DNA from: Desulfobacterales bacterium | GTDB taxonomy: Bacteria > Desulfobacterota > Desulfobacteria > Desulfobacterales > Desulfosalsimonadaceae | Length of the DNA stretch: 34,138 nt | Direction: 5' to 3' | Assembly (NCBI GenBank): GCA_025453995.1 | Contig: JALOPH010000018.1 | Location: 1 to 34,138 of the forward strand | Part shown: in pieces, positions 1 through 7,800 of the stretch | Numbering within the stretch: position 1 is the first letter of the stretch | Layout of the letters: each line of letters begins with the position of its first letter | Translations under genes and position numbers: made by a program | Notes under the pieces: model-generated | What the model was told of the DNA's origin: nothing | Seen by the model: the letters and a program-made list of their open reading frames with translations, nothing else | The model's database searches: none

Positions 1-1
1 T

Positions 2-895
2 TATACCAGCGGTTTAAAACTGACCTGGAGTTCGGCTGTTCGCGATGATTACCCGGATGTCTGGCCGCACCGATGGTTCTATCCGGTCATCCGGTATCTA
101 CCTTTTGAAAAAACGCCTGACAGAAGAAGAAACATCAGCGTCTCTCTGGGACAGAATATTTACACCCCTCTGGACATCGAAGCAGAAGAAGTGATCGAAG
201 ATGACCGCCCTTATGCGGGGATAAGTTATTTCAGCTTCGGGTTTCACAACAGGATTGATCGGGATATGGATACTCTTGAAATGGTGCTGGGTATCGTCGG
301 TCCGAGTTCCTATGCCGAAGAATGTCAGGAAGCGGTTCACAATATATTTGATGATATTGACCCCAAGGGATGGGATAACCAATTAGACAACGAACCGGTA
401 CTCAACATCATCTATGAGCATAAAAAAAAGATCACTCAATCCGGTCTGGCTGGCGGGTTCGGGCATGATCTTATACTCAATACAGGCGGCACTTTGGGCA
501 ATGCCATGATTTTTTATAACCTTGGACTTAATCTCAGGCTTGGCTGGAATCTTCCGGATGATTTCGGCAATTATCCGATTCGTCCGGCAAGCGCCATCAA
601 TGCGGCTTTTGATGCAAAAGACCCCCGGTATTCTGCTCAAAATCAAATCGGTATTTACCTGTTTGCGACGACTGAGGGCCGTGCGGTGATGCACAATATT
701 TTTCTGGACGGCAACACCTTTACCGACAGCCACAGTGTTGATTCCAAACCGGTTGTTGCCGACTGCATGGGCGGCCTGGGCATCATTGCAGGGCCGTCCC
801 AGATTTATTTCGCATACGTGTATCGTTCAAAAGAATTTGATGACCAGGAAGAATCCCAAAAGTTCGGAAGTATCAATATTTCATATTCTTTTTAA
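2..895 (+). CDS. LpxR-family lipid A deacylase / DUF2219 outer-membrane protein (5' partial)
   Basis: The reading frame is open from the first bases, so the N-terminus lies outside the window. Translation begins YTSGLKLTW, matching the conserved YTxG segment of the LpxR (DUF2219) family. It continues with GQNIYTP, DDRPYAGISYF, GWNLPDDFG and HNIFLDGNTF, all hallmarks of that family, and ends in an aromatic ISYSF, as outer-membrane beta-barrels usually do. LpxR of Salmonella removes the 3'-acyloxyacyl chain of lipid A in the outer membrane. The Asn-Asp pair expected just upstream of YTSG is off-window, so catalytic competence cannot be judged. A GTG at 191 is the first start codon in the visible frame, but the family alignment runs well upstream of it, so it is not the true start. 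The family assignment is firm; the deacylase activity is inferred. Confidence 0.85.
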   Translation, partial: YTSGLKLTWSSAVRDDYPDVWPHRWFYPVIRYLPFEKTPDRRRNISVSLGQNIYTPLDIEAEEVIEDDRPYAGISYFSFGFHNRIDRDMDTLEMVLGIVGPSSYAEECQEAVHNIFDDIDPKGWDNQLDNEPVLNIIYEHKKKITQSGLAGGFGHDLILNTGGTLGNAMIFYNLGLNLRLGWNLPDDFGNYPIRPASAINAAFDAKDPRYSAQNQIGIYLFATTEGRAVMHNIFLDGNTFTDSHSVDSKPVVADCMGGLGIIAGPSQIYFAYVYRSKEFDDQEESQKFGSINISYSF

Positions 896-966
896 CTCAA
901 ACATACTCACAGCATTATGACCCGTTGCGTGTGATAAATGGTCACAATTAATGATAAGGGGGCTCC

Positions 967-1770
967 ATGCGAATCGTCAATGAACCACAAGTGTATCTGG
1001 TCGCCAAAACCCAGCTTGTTTCCGAAGGATTGAACGCCTATCTGAAGGACATCGGAAATCCGGACTGGCAGGCGGACCCGGCGGTTTCAGGGGGAGAAAA
1101 TCTCATCGAGGCCGCGGGACGTATGTGCTACCGGAGCTGGCAGCCATATGACCCGAAAAAGCCCGAAGCCACCAACCCCAATGTCACCCAGGTCCGCAAA
1201 GGCAATGAGCAGTATGTGGCCAATGTGCTGAAAAGCGGCCATGGCTCCATTCTGGAGCATGTCAGCATGACATTCATATGCCGCAATGTATCGCGCGTCT
1301 TTACCCATGAACTGGTCCGTCACCGTGCCGGCATGGCTTACAGTCAGGAAAGCCTGAGGTATGTGAGACTCGATGATATTCCCTTCTGGCTCCCCGAAGA
1401 AGCCAAAAGCAACCCGAAAGCAGAGGCCAGATTCAAGGATGTTATCGACTTTCTGGAAAAGACCCAGAAGGAACTGTCCGATATTTTCGGCATCAAAGAC
1501 CTAAACGACTTCACCACTAAAAAGCATCTCACCTCCATGTTTCGCAGGCTGGCTCCGTGCGGCCTGGGAACATCCATTGTGGTGACCGGGAACCTGAGGT
1601 CCTGGCGGCACATCATCGCAATGCGCACTTCGCCCCATGCAGAAGCGGAAATCCGCATCGTTACCGGAAAAATCGCCCGGATCTGCAAAAATGAGTATCC
1701 GAATGTTTTTCAGGATATGGAATTCGATTCTGATGCCGGCGAATGGACATTTAAATATCCGAAAGTGTGA
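967..1770 (+). CDS. thyX: FAD-dependent thymidylate synthase ThyX
   Basis: ThyX makes dTMP from dUMP using methylene-tetrahydrofolate and FAD/NADPH, and replaces ThyA. The 267-residue protein has the RHR signature at residues 118-120 followed by YSQESLRY, an upstream GHGSILEH segment and a downstream RTSPHAEAEIR segment that corresponds to the C-terminal substrate-binding motif. The classical signature is RHR-x7-S; here there are eight residues between RHR and the Ser of SLRY, so the loop is one residue longer than in Thermotoga or Mycobacterium ThyX. A GGGGG ribosome-binding stretch lies a few bases before the ATG. The next gene starts 10 bp downstream, so the two are probably co-transcribed. 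No folate genes are nearby. Confidence 0.95.
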   Translation: MRIVNEPQVYLVAKTQLVSEGLNAYLKDIGNPDWQADPAVSGGENLIEAAGRMCYRSWQPYDPKKPEATNPNVTQVRKGNEQYVANVLKSGHGSILEHVSMTFICRNVSRVFTHELVRHRAGMAYSQESLRYVRLDDIPFWLPEEAKSNPKAEARFKDVIDFLEKTQKELSDIFGIKDLNDFTTKKHLTSMFRRLAPCGLGTSIVVTGNLRSWRHIIAMRTSPHAEAEIRIVTGKIARICKNEYPNVFQDMEFDSDAGEWTFKYPKV

Positions 1771-1780
1771 AAATCAAAAA

Positions 1781-2557
1781 ATGATCTTTGAAAAGAAGAT
1801 TCAGGTCCGTTATGCTGAAATAGGCATCGGGGGCCGCTTGAAGCCGGTCAGTATCTTCAATTATTTCCAGGATATAGCCAGCGAGCATACTGCGGAAATG
1901 GGTGTTTCCGCGTGGGATCTTCTTCCAAAGGGGCTTGCATGGGTGATATTCAAATATGAACTTGAAATTTATCGGTATCCGATCTGGAAGGAATCCCTCA
2001 ACATCCGAACCTGGAGATGCTCGCTTCAAAAATTATATGAGCTTCGCAAGTACGAAATATATGATGAAAAAAAAAACCTTCTGATCGATGCCAAAAGCTC
2101 CTGGATATTAACAAGCCTGACGTCCAAGAAGCCTGTCAGAATCGACCGCCACCTGCCGTTCCTTCTGACAGAGCATCATCTTGAAATTAATAATGATCTG
2201 CCTGCGCTTGAGTCGATAAGCCGTGCTGACTTCAGCCGGACGTTTCAGATCCGACTGCATGACCTGGATTTTAACCGTCATGTCAACAACTCGATTTATC
2301 CGGTATGGGCTATTGAAAGTGTCCCGGCCGAAATTTTAACCACTCATGCGCCGCAAAAAATCATCATCAATTATATCGGCGAATCCTTATATGGCGATCG
2401 GATTCTTTCCTTCACCCAAAAACTGGATTCCGGTTCGACCGGATCATTTTTACATTCCCTTGCCAGTGAACAGACGCAAAAAGAAATCACCCGGATCAAG
2501 ACGGTTTGGAAAGAAAATGATGAAAATTCAATAAACGAACCAGAACCGAGCGCATAG
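1781..2557 (+). CDS. Acyl-ACP thioesterase (FatA/FatB-like)
   Basis: This 258-residue double hot-dog protein hydrolyses acyl-ACP to free fatty acid. The C-terminal hot dog carries DLDFNRHVNNSIYPVWAIE (about residues 165-183), with the Asn and His of the acyl-ACP thioesterase active site and the classic HVNN-Y-W-E pattern. The N-terminal half (VRYAEIG, SIFNYFQDIASEH, WVIFKYELEI) matches the first hot-dog fold. The frame is open further upstream, inside thyX, but the ATG at 1781 gives a protein that begins at the usual family N-terminus (MIFEKKIQVRY). No strong Shine-Dalgarno sequence precedes it, which suggests translational coupling to thyX 10 bp upstream. The following alpha/beta hydrolase could act on related acyl substrates, but that is only a positional hint. 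Confidence 0.88.
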   Translation: MIFEKKIQVRYAEIGIGGRLKPVSIFNYFQDIASEHTAEMGVSAWDLLPKGLAWVIFKYELEIYRYPIWKESLNIRTWRCSLQKLYELRKYEIYDEKKNLLIDAKSSWILTSLTSKKPVRIDRHLPFLLTEHHLEINNDLPALESISRADFSRTFQIRLHDLDFNRHVNNSIYPVWAIESVPAEILTTHAPQKIIINYIGESLYGDRILSFTQKLDSGSTGSFLHSLASEQTQKEITRIKTVWKENDENSINEPEPSA

Positions 2558-2590
2558 GCGACTGAACCTATAAAAAATACCCGCTCATTC

Positions 2591-3418
2591 ATGGAACCCA
2601 ATTTAATCCATTCTTTCACCTCATCGTTTATCTCCATCGACAGGTTTAACATTCATTACGTACATCAAGGGGATGGAATCCCTCTGATACTGCTCCATGG
2701 CGGCGGCACTTGGCTCTATTCGTTCAGGCACAATATTGGCGAGCTTTCACGCCATTTCTCAGTCTACGCCATCGACCTGCCGGGCCACGGCTATTCAAAA
2801 CCGATGGCCGGGCAAATCCATTACAACATGGATACCGTCTTATCCACACTGACTGTATTCATGGAAAAACTTGGCATATCTGCAACACATCTGGCCGGCC
2901 ACTCTTGGGGGGGCGGCTGGGCGATCCATTTTGCCGCCAGATTCCCGTCAAGGGTTTCAAAAATGATCCTGATAGATTCCAGTGGGTTAAACCGGCATGA
3001 ACATCTTCTATGGGAGATCATGAAAATCCCCATCATTGGCGAGGTCCTGTTGAAATTTATCAACACGCAAGCCATCAGGAAAGGATTAAATGACAGTTTT
3101 TATGATAAAACCCGCGTGACCCCGGAAATGGTCTCCCGAATCCTTGTACCCCTCAAAATCAGAGAGATCAGAAAGGCTCAGTTAAGCTATGCCAGAAATT
3201 CAGACTGGAGAAGAACCGAAAAATGTCTTACACATATCAGACGCCCTGTTCTGATCTTGTGGGGGCGCCATGACCGCTATATTCATCTGAAATACGGACA
3301 GCGGATGGCTGATCTGATGGCTGATGCCCGGCTCGTGATTCTGGAAAACTGCGGACATTCAAGCCATGAAGAATGTCCTGACACGGTCAACCGCCTGATG
3401 GTTGAATTTTTAAAATAA
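2591..3418 (+). CDS. Alpha/beta-hydrolase fold protein
   Basis: This 275-residue cytoplasmic alpha/beta hydrolase has no visible signal peptide. It shows the oxyanion segment LLHGGG (residues 34-39), DLPGHGYS (62-69), the nucleophile elbow GHSWGG with Ser105, the acid-bearing strand ILWGRHD and the catalytic His in NCGHSSHEE near the C-terminus, so a complete Ser-Asp-His triad is visible. A lid with helices around MKIPIIGEVLLKF lies between strands 6 and 7. The substrate cannot be read from the sequence; esterases, haloperoxidase-like and C-C hydrolases share this pattern. It lies 33 bp after the thioesterase gene and may share its transcript. An AT-rich gap with a promoter-like sequence follows, so the unit probably ends here. 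Confidence 0.85.
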   Translation: MEPNLIHSFTSSFISIDRFNIHYVHQGDGIPLILLHGGGTWLYSFRHNIGELSRHFSVYAIDLPGHGYSKPMAGQIHYNMDTVLSTLTVFMEKLGISATHLAGHSWGGGWAIHFAARFPSRVSKMILIDSSGLNRHEHLLWEIMKIPIIGEVLLKFINTQAIRKGLNDSFYDKTRVTPEMVSRILVPLKIREIRKAQLSYARNSDWRRTEKCLTHIRRPVLILWGRHDRYIHLKYGQRMADLMADARLVILENCGHSSHEECPDTVNRLMVEFLK

Positions 3419-3433
3419 CTTTATGGATTTGGA

Positions 3434-3463
3434 TTGACATGGGATTCAATTTTGAACTAAATT
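3434..3463 (+). promoter_or_regulatory. Candidate sigma70-type promoter for the OmpA lipoprotein gene
   Basis: A perfect -35 TTGACA at 3434-3439 is followed after 18 bases by TAAATT (3458-3463), in a very AT-rich stretch ending about 70 bp before the OmpA-type gene. The -35 is convincing; the -10 is only 4 of 6. Confidence 0.45.
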
Positions 3464-3530
3464 TAATATATGAAAATTTATTATGTTTTACGGCATCCAT
3501 CATAATATCAATATAACTTAAGGAGACACC

Positions 3531-4202
3531 ATGAAAACCGGAAAACCGAATTTTAAAACCGTTTCAACGATCCTCATGATCGTCTGCTTTATGGGCACCC
3601 TTTCCTGCGCCAGCTGGGAAGGCGCTTCAAAAGAAACCAAAGGGACCATTATCGGCACCGGCGCCGGAGCAGCTGTTGGCGCAGGCCTGGGCGCGGCGCT
3701 TGGCGGAAATACCAAATCCACCCTGGCCGGAGCAGGGATCGGGGCGCTTGTGGGCGGGATCGCCGGCAACCGGCTCGGCGCTTACATGGACGAGCAGGAT
3801 CAGAAACTTCAGGCAATTGCGGCGCAATCCGATGCCATGAGCTATCAAAGAAGCCAAAACGTCCTCACGGCTACATTTAAATCCGACTTGATGTTCGATC
3901 TGAATTCAGCGACAATCAAGCCGGGCGCCTATGCGGACCTCGACCGGGTGGCGACTGTTCTGAGGGATTATCCGGATACCCGGATTCAAGTGGCTGGCCA
4001 TACCGACAAGACTGGATCTGAAACATACAACCAGGAGCTTTCCGAACGCCGGGCCATGGCAGTTAAATCCGCGCTGATTCAACGGGGCGTGGCGGATTAC
4101 CGTATCGACACCATCGGGTTTGGAGAATCCATGCCCATATCTTCCGAGGACGCGATCAACCGGCGGGTTGAAATCCGAATCACGCCGGTGCAGCAGGGAT
4201 AA
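3531..4202 (+). CDS. OmpA-family outer-membrane lipoprotein with glycine zipper (YiaD/Pal-like)
   Basis: This 223-residue protein has a lipoprotein-type signal peptide: basic start, hydrophobic core STILMIVCFMGTL, and Cys at residue 26 in TLSC (a weak lipobox). A glycine-zipper segment of GxxxG/AxxxG repeats follows (about residues 38-83, such as GAGAAVGAGLGAALGG), which probably inserts in or packs against the membrane. The C-terminal OmpA domain (about residues 105-223) includes the peptidoglycan-binding pattern AGHTDKTG...YNQELSERRAMAV. The protein should tether the outer membrane to peptidoglycan. The start is well supported by AAGGAG seven bases before the ATG. Length and layout agree with YiaD-like lipoproteins. 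It appears monocistronic, with a candidate promoter upstream and a large inverted repeat downstream. Confidence 0.9.
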   Translation: MKTGKPNFKTVSTILMIVCFMGTLSCASWEGASKETKGTIIGTGAGAAVGAGLGAALGGNTKSTLAGAGIGALVGGIAGNRLGAYMDEQDQKLQAIAAQSDAMSYQRSQNVLTATFKSDLMFDLNSATIKPGAYADLDRVATVLRDYPDTRIQVAGHTDKTGSETYNQELSERRAMAVKSALIQRGVADYRIDTIGFGESMPISSEDAINRRVEIRITPVQQG

Positions 4203-4225
4203 GCCCGCGCCACCTTTTTTTCATA

Positions 4226-4262
4226 TTTTTTGGGCATAAATCATTCATTTATGCCCAAAAAA
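4226..4262. repeat. Perfect 16-bp inverted repeat with 5-nt loop
   Basis: The arms at 4226-4241 and 4247-4262 are exact reverse complements around the loop CATTC. The stem has a TTTTTT/AAAAAA outer part and a GGGCATAAAT inner part. It begins 23 bp after the OmpA-type stop codon, where a terminator is expected. The T-run is on the 5' side and the A-run on the 3' side for either strand, the reverse of a canonical intrinsic terminator, so the role is open. Confidence 0.8.
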
Positions 4263-4347
4263 TACACCTGCAAATTCTTCATCAACTGATGAGCCGCCAT
4301 CTGGTTATGAATCGGCGCCGCACGGTCGTTTATGCGATACCCCCCTT

Positions 4348-4485
4348 TTACCACCATCTGAACCCCAATTCGTAAACCTTTACGTTCATGCCGGAACCTT
4401 GCGTTTCAAGGTCTGACCGCGCCCATGCCGGCCGTATAAGCGCAGACAATGACAAGATCCATAACCAACTCTTTTTATTTTTCAT
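4348..4485 (-). CDS. Possible very small exported protein (uncertain)
   Basis: This is a 45-codon frame starting MKNKKSWLWILSLSALI and followed by PAWA, which reads like a Sec signal peptide, then a short tail ending in GFRWW. There is no clear Shine-Dalgarno sequence before the ATG. It could be a real micro-protein, the start of a decayed secreted-protein gene, or chance in a non-coding region. No family is recognised. Confidence 0.25.
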   Translation of the reverse strand: MKNKKSWLWILSLSALIRPAWARSDLETQGSGMNVKVYELGFRWW

Positions 4486-4838
4486 AAATAAATCGCCCGT
4501 TGTTGTTTGGTAAGATCTTTTCCTATAGAGAAAGCGCAGAGAAAGACTCAATAGAGGTAAAACGTCAAATTAACGCCATAATGAAATCAAGACCAATTGA
4601 TTCGTTGTCTATCATGACGGTACCCTTATAAATGTCACGCACCCGCTGTCTATTGTCACACAAAGTTCACTTGACTCAAAGAATGAATTTATATAACCAT
4701 TAATATATTATCATCTGACATGGATAATCGCTTGCATGTCATTGGTAATTACCCTGATTATTGGCAGCATAACTGTTCTGTAGAAAATGTCTCCTGTTTC
4801 GCATAAACCATTTAGGATTTAGACGCTTAAATCAGCCA
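4486..4838. other. AT-rich intergenic leader of the glycogen genes
   Basis: This 350-bp stretch upstream of the debranching-enzyme gene has no convincing coding frame or RNA gene. It becomes strongly AT-rich from about 4660 to 4720, as expected of a promoter region for the long downstream gene set. No strong ribosome-binding site is visible before either ATG at 4839 or 4854. Confidence 0.5.
4671..4697 (+). promoter_or_regulatory. Weak candidate promoter for the glycogen gene set
   Basis: TTGACT at 4671-4676 and TATAAC at 4692-4697 are separated by 15 bases, shorter than optimal, inside the most AT-rich part of the leader. The transcript would carry about 135 nt of 5' leader. Other hexamer pairs are possible. 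Confidence 0.25.
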
Positions 4839-7800
4839 ATGCATGCCATCCAAATGAATCAATCGCCGGAGCCCGGCACCCATGTGATCAAATTCAGGGG
4901 AGACACCATAACTTTTACGCTGGATTTGAGTGAAACCCTTTCAGGCCGTGCATGGTTGCGGACCAACCTCGGCCAGGCCGGCGAAGTCCGAAAAGAGATC
5001 ATCCGCGCCATCACCCACGATGAACCGCTGCTCGGGCATGGGTGGTATGACATTCCCATGATACCGGTCAATTCACGCAGTTTCAGGCTCACTCTGGGAA
5101 TCTATGAAACCGGTCATTTTGAGGCAAAATGCTTTTTCCTGCCTGTCCATGAAAAAACACCTATTTGGCCGCCGGGTGAAAATCTTTCCATCAATGTTCA
5201 ACCGGCAGACACTTGCTGCGCCAATATCATTTACAATGCATTTGTTCGGCAGTTCGGCCCTAATAAAAATGGCGCGTTCCGGACTGAACGTGAAAACTTG
5301 AATTCCGTCAAACTCCTTGATGAAGCCGGATACACGGTTATTCCGCCTTCCGGAACTTTCCGGGATTTGATTGCACACCTTGACTTTATTATCGGTTATC
5401 TGGGATGCAGGATGATTCATCTTCTGCCCATCAATCCCACCCCCACCACTTACGGGCGAATGGGCCGTTTTGGAAGTCCGTATGCTGCCCTTGATTTTAC
5501 AGCAATTGATCCGGCCCTGGCAGTATTTGATCCAAAGGCGACACCGCTGGAGCAATTCATCGAACTGGTGGACGCCGTTCACGCCAGAAACGCCAAGATA
5601 ATGATCGATATCGCCCCAAACCATACCGGCTGGGCGGCGGACCTTCATGAGACCCACCCCCAGTGGCTGGTGCGGGACAAGGAAGGAAAAATCGAGGCTC
5701 CGGGCGCCTGGGGCGTGGTGTGGGAAGATCTGACCCGGCTTGATTACAATTTTAAAGAACTCTGGCAGTACATGGCCGATGTTTTTCTGACCTGGTGCCG
5801 GCGGGGCGTAGACGGATTCAGATGTGACGCGGGGTATATGATTCCGGTTCCTGCATGGTCTTACATCATTGCTTCTGTCAGGGAGGAATTTCCGGATACC
5901 ATTTTCTTTCTGGAAGGACTGGGCGGTAAAATCTCCGTCACCAGAGACCTTCTGAATACGGCAAACTTTAACTGGGCATATTCAGAACTTTTTCAGAATT
6001 ATGACCGCGGCCAGATTGAGCGCTATCTGCCCGAGGCCATAGAAATATCCCGTCATGACGGCATCATGGTGAATTTCGCTGAAACCCATGACAATAACCG
6101 CCTCGCATCATCTTCGCTTTCATATGCATCCATGCGCGTGGCCCTGTGCGCGCTGAGCTCCCCAAATGGCGGATTCGGCTTTACAAACGGCGTTGAGTGG
6201 TTCGCCACTGAAAAAATTGATGTGCATGACGCCCGCTCCCTGAACTGGGATGCGGAAACCAATCAGACCCAATGGCTCCGCCAGATCCATCACCTGCTCC
6301 GGACACACCCGGCTTTTTTTGAACAGACGGACATACGCTTGATTCAGAAGGGACAGGGAAACAATATCGTCATCTTCAGAAGCCACCGGCCAAGCGGCAA
6401 AAAACTTTTAATCCTTGTCAATCTGGGCGCCGATCACCCGACAACAGTATGGTGGAATCCTTGCGACACGGGGATTTACGCAACGCATTATACTGACCTG
6501 CTCAACGGGGAGACTGTGGATGTTAACATTCATGGAGATTTATACGCCTGCAACCTGCCGCCGGGCCGTGTATGCTGTTTGACGCCCGATCCTGACGACA
6601 ACAAATGGACCCGCATCGACGACTCCACCCCCATGACGACCCCCAACCGCATTCGCCATCAACGTCTGCGGGCGCTTGCATTGGATATTCGACGCATTTA
6701 CGCGGATAATGCAGACCTGGAGGATTTTGATCCGGATTCGGCCGCCCTTGACCTTGCCAGGGACCCGATAGAATTCTGCAGAAAAATAAACCCGTTTTCA
6801 GATGAAACGCGCGTGACCCTCTGGCATTGGCCCTCTGATGTTTCGCGTCAAGTCATGATACCTCCGGACTATTTTTTCATGGTATACGCGGATGTTCCCT
6901 TCCGGGCGACCCTGAGCAAGGAATTAGGCGGATCAGATCGGGTTTTCGGCGTTGCAGACGGTTTAGAGGCTGAAGACGGAACCTTTTTTTCACTATTTCT
7001 ACCCCAGTCCGATATCTCCCGGCATACGCCCGCAACTTTAAAAATTTCCACTTTCAACAAGTCGGAGGCAAAGCATTCGGATGCGCCGCTTCTTTTTTTG
7101 ACCGATGGCGATCATGTGTCGGTTCGAAAAATATTCAACCGCCGGGAGGCCATCTATACCCCGCTGCGGTTTCTGGGGACAAACGGCAAAGGCGCCATGA
7201 TGAGGGCGCATGCGGCATGGGGAAAGATCGAAAGCAAATACGACGCCCTGCTGGCGGCCAACCTGCATCCCCAATACCCGGTCAACCGGACGATGATGCT
7301 GATCCGCTGCCGCGCATGGCTGGTTTACCAGGGGTATTCATCAGACATATCCATCGACTGCCTGGACCGGGTTGCGTTTGATGATGGTCGATATTTCTGG
7401 AGATTTACAACACCCTGCGGACAGGGGCAGCATGTCTCACTCGATATCATGGCTGAAATGACTGAGGGGTTAAACCAGGTTCGACTGACCTTTACCCGAA
7501 GTGCATCGGGAACACGCAAAGACCGGCTGTCTGACCAAAAGCAGGTGGCCCTGATTCTGCGGCCTGATATCGACGACCGGAGCTTTCATGAAAACACGAA
7601 AGCCTACCAGGGATCGGAGCATCTTTTCCCGTCGAGCTGTCAGGCCCGGACGGATGGCTTTTCCTTCGCCCCCTGCCCGGATCATCTCATGGATGTCCGC
7701 GTCTCTTCCGGTGAATTTTTTACGGAACCGGAATGGCAATACATGGTTCACCTGCCCGCTGAAGCCGAACGGGGAATGGACCCCCATACTGACCTTTTCA

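Noticed and set aside
5073-5657. 194-codon minus-strand frame opposite the debranching enzyme
   Set aside because: Antisense to the conserved GH13 module; no recognisable motif.
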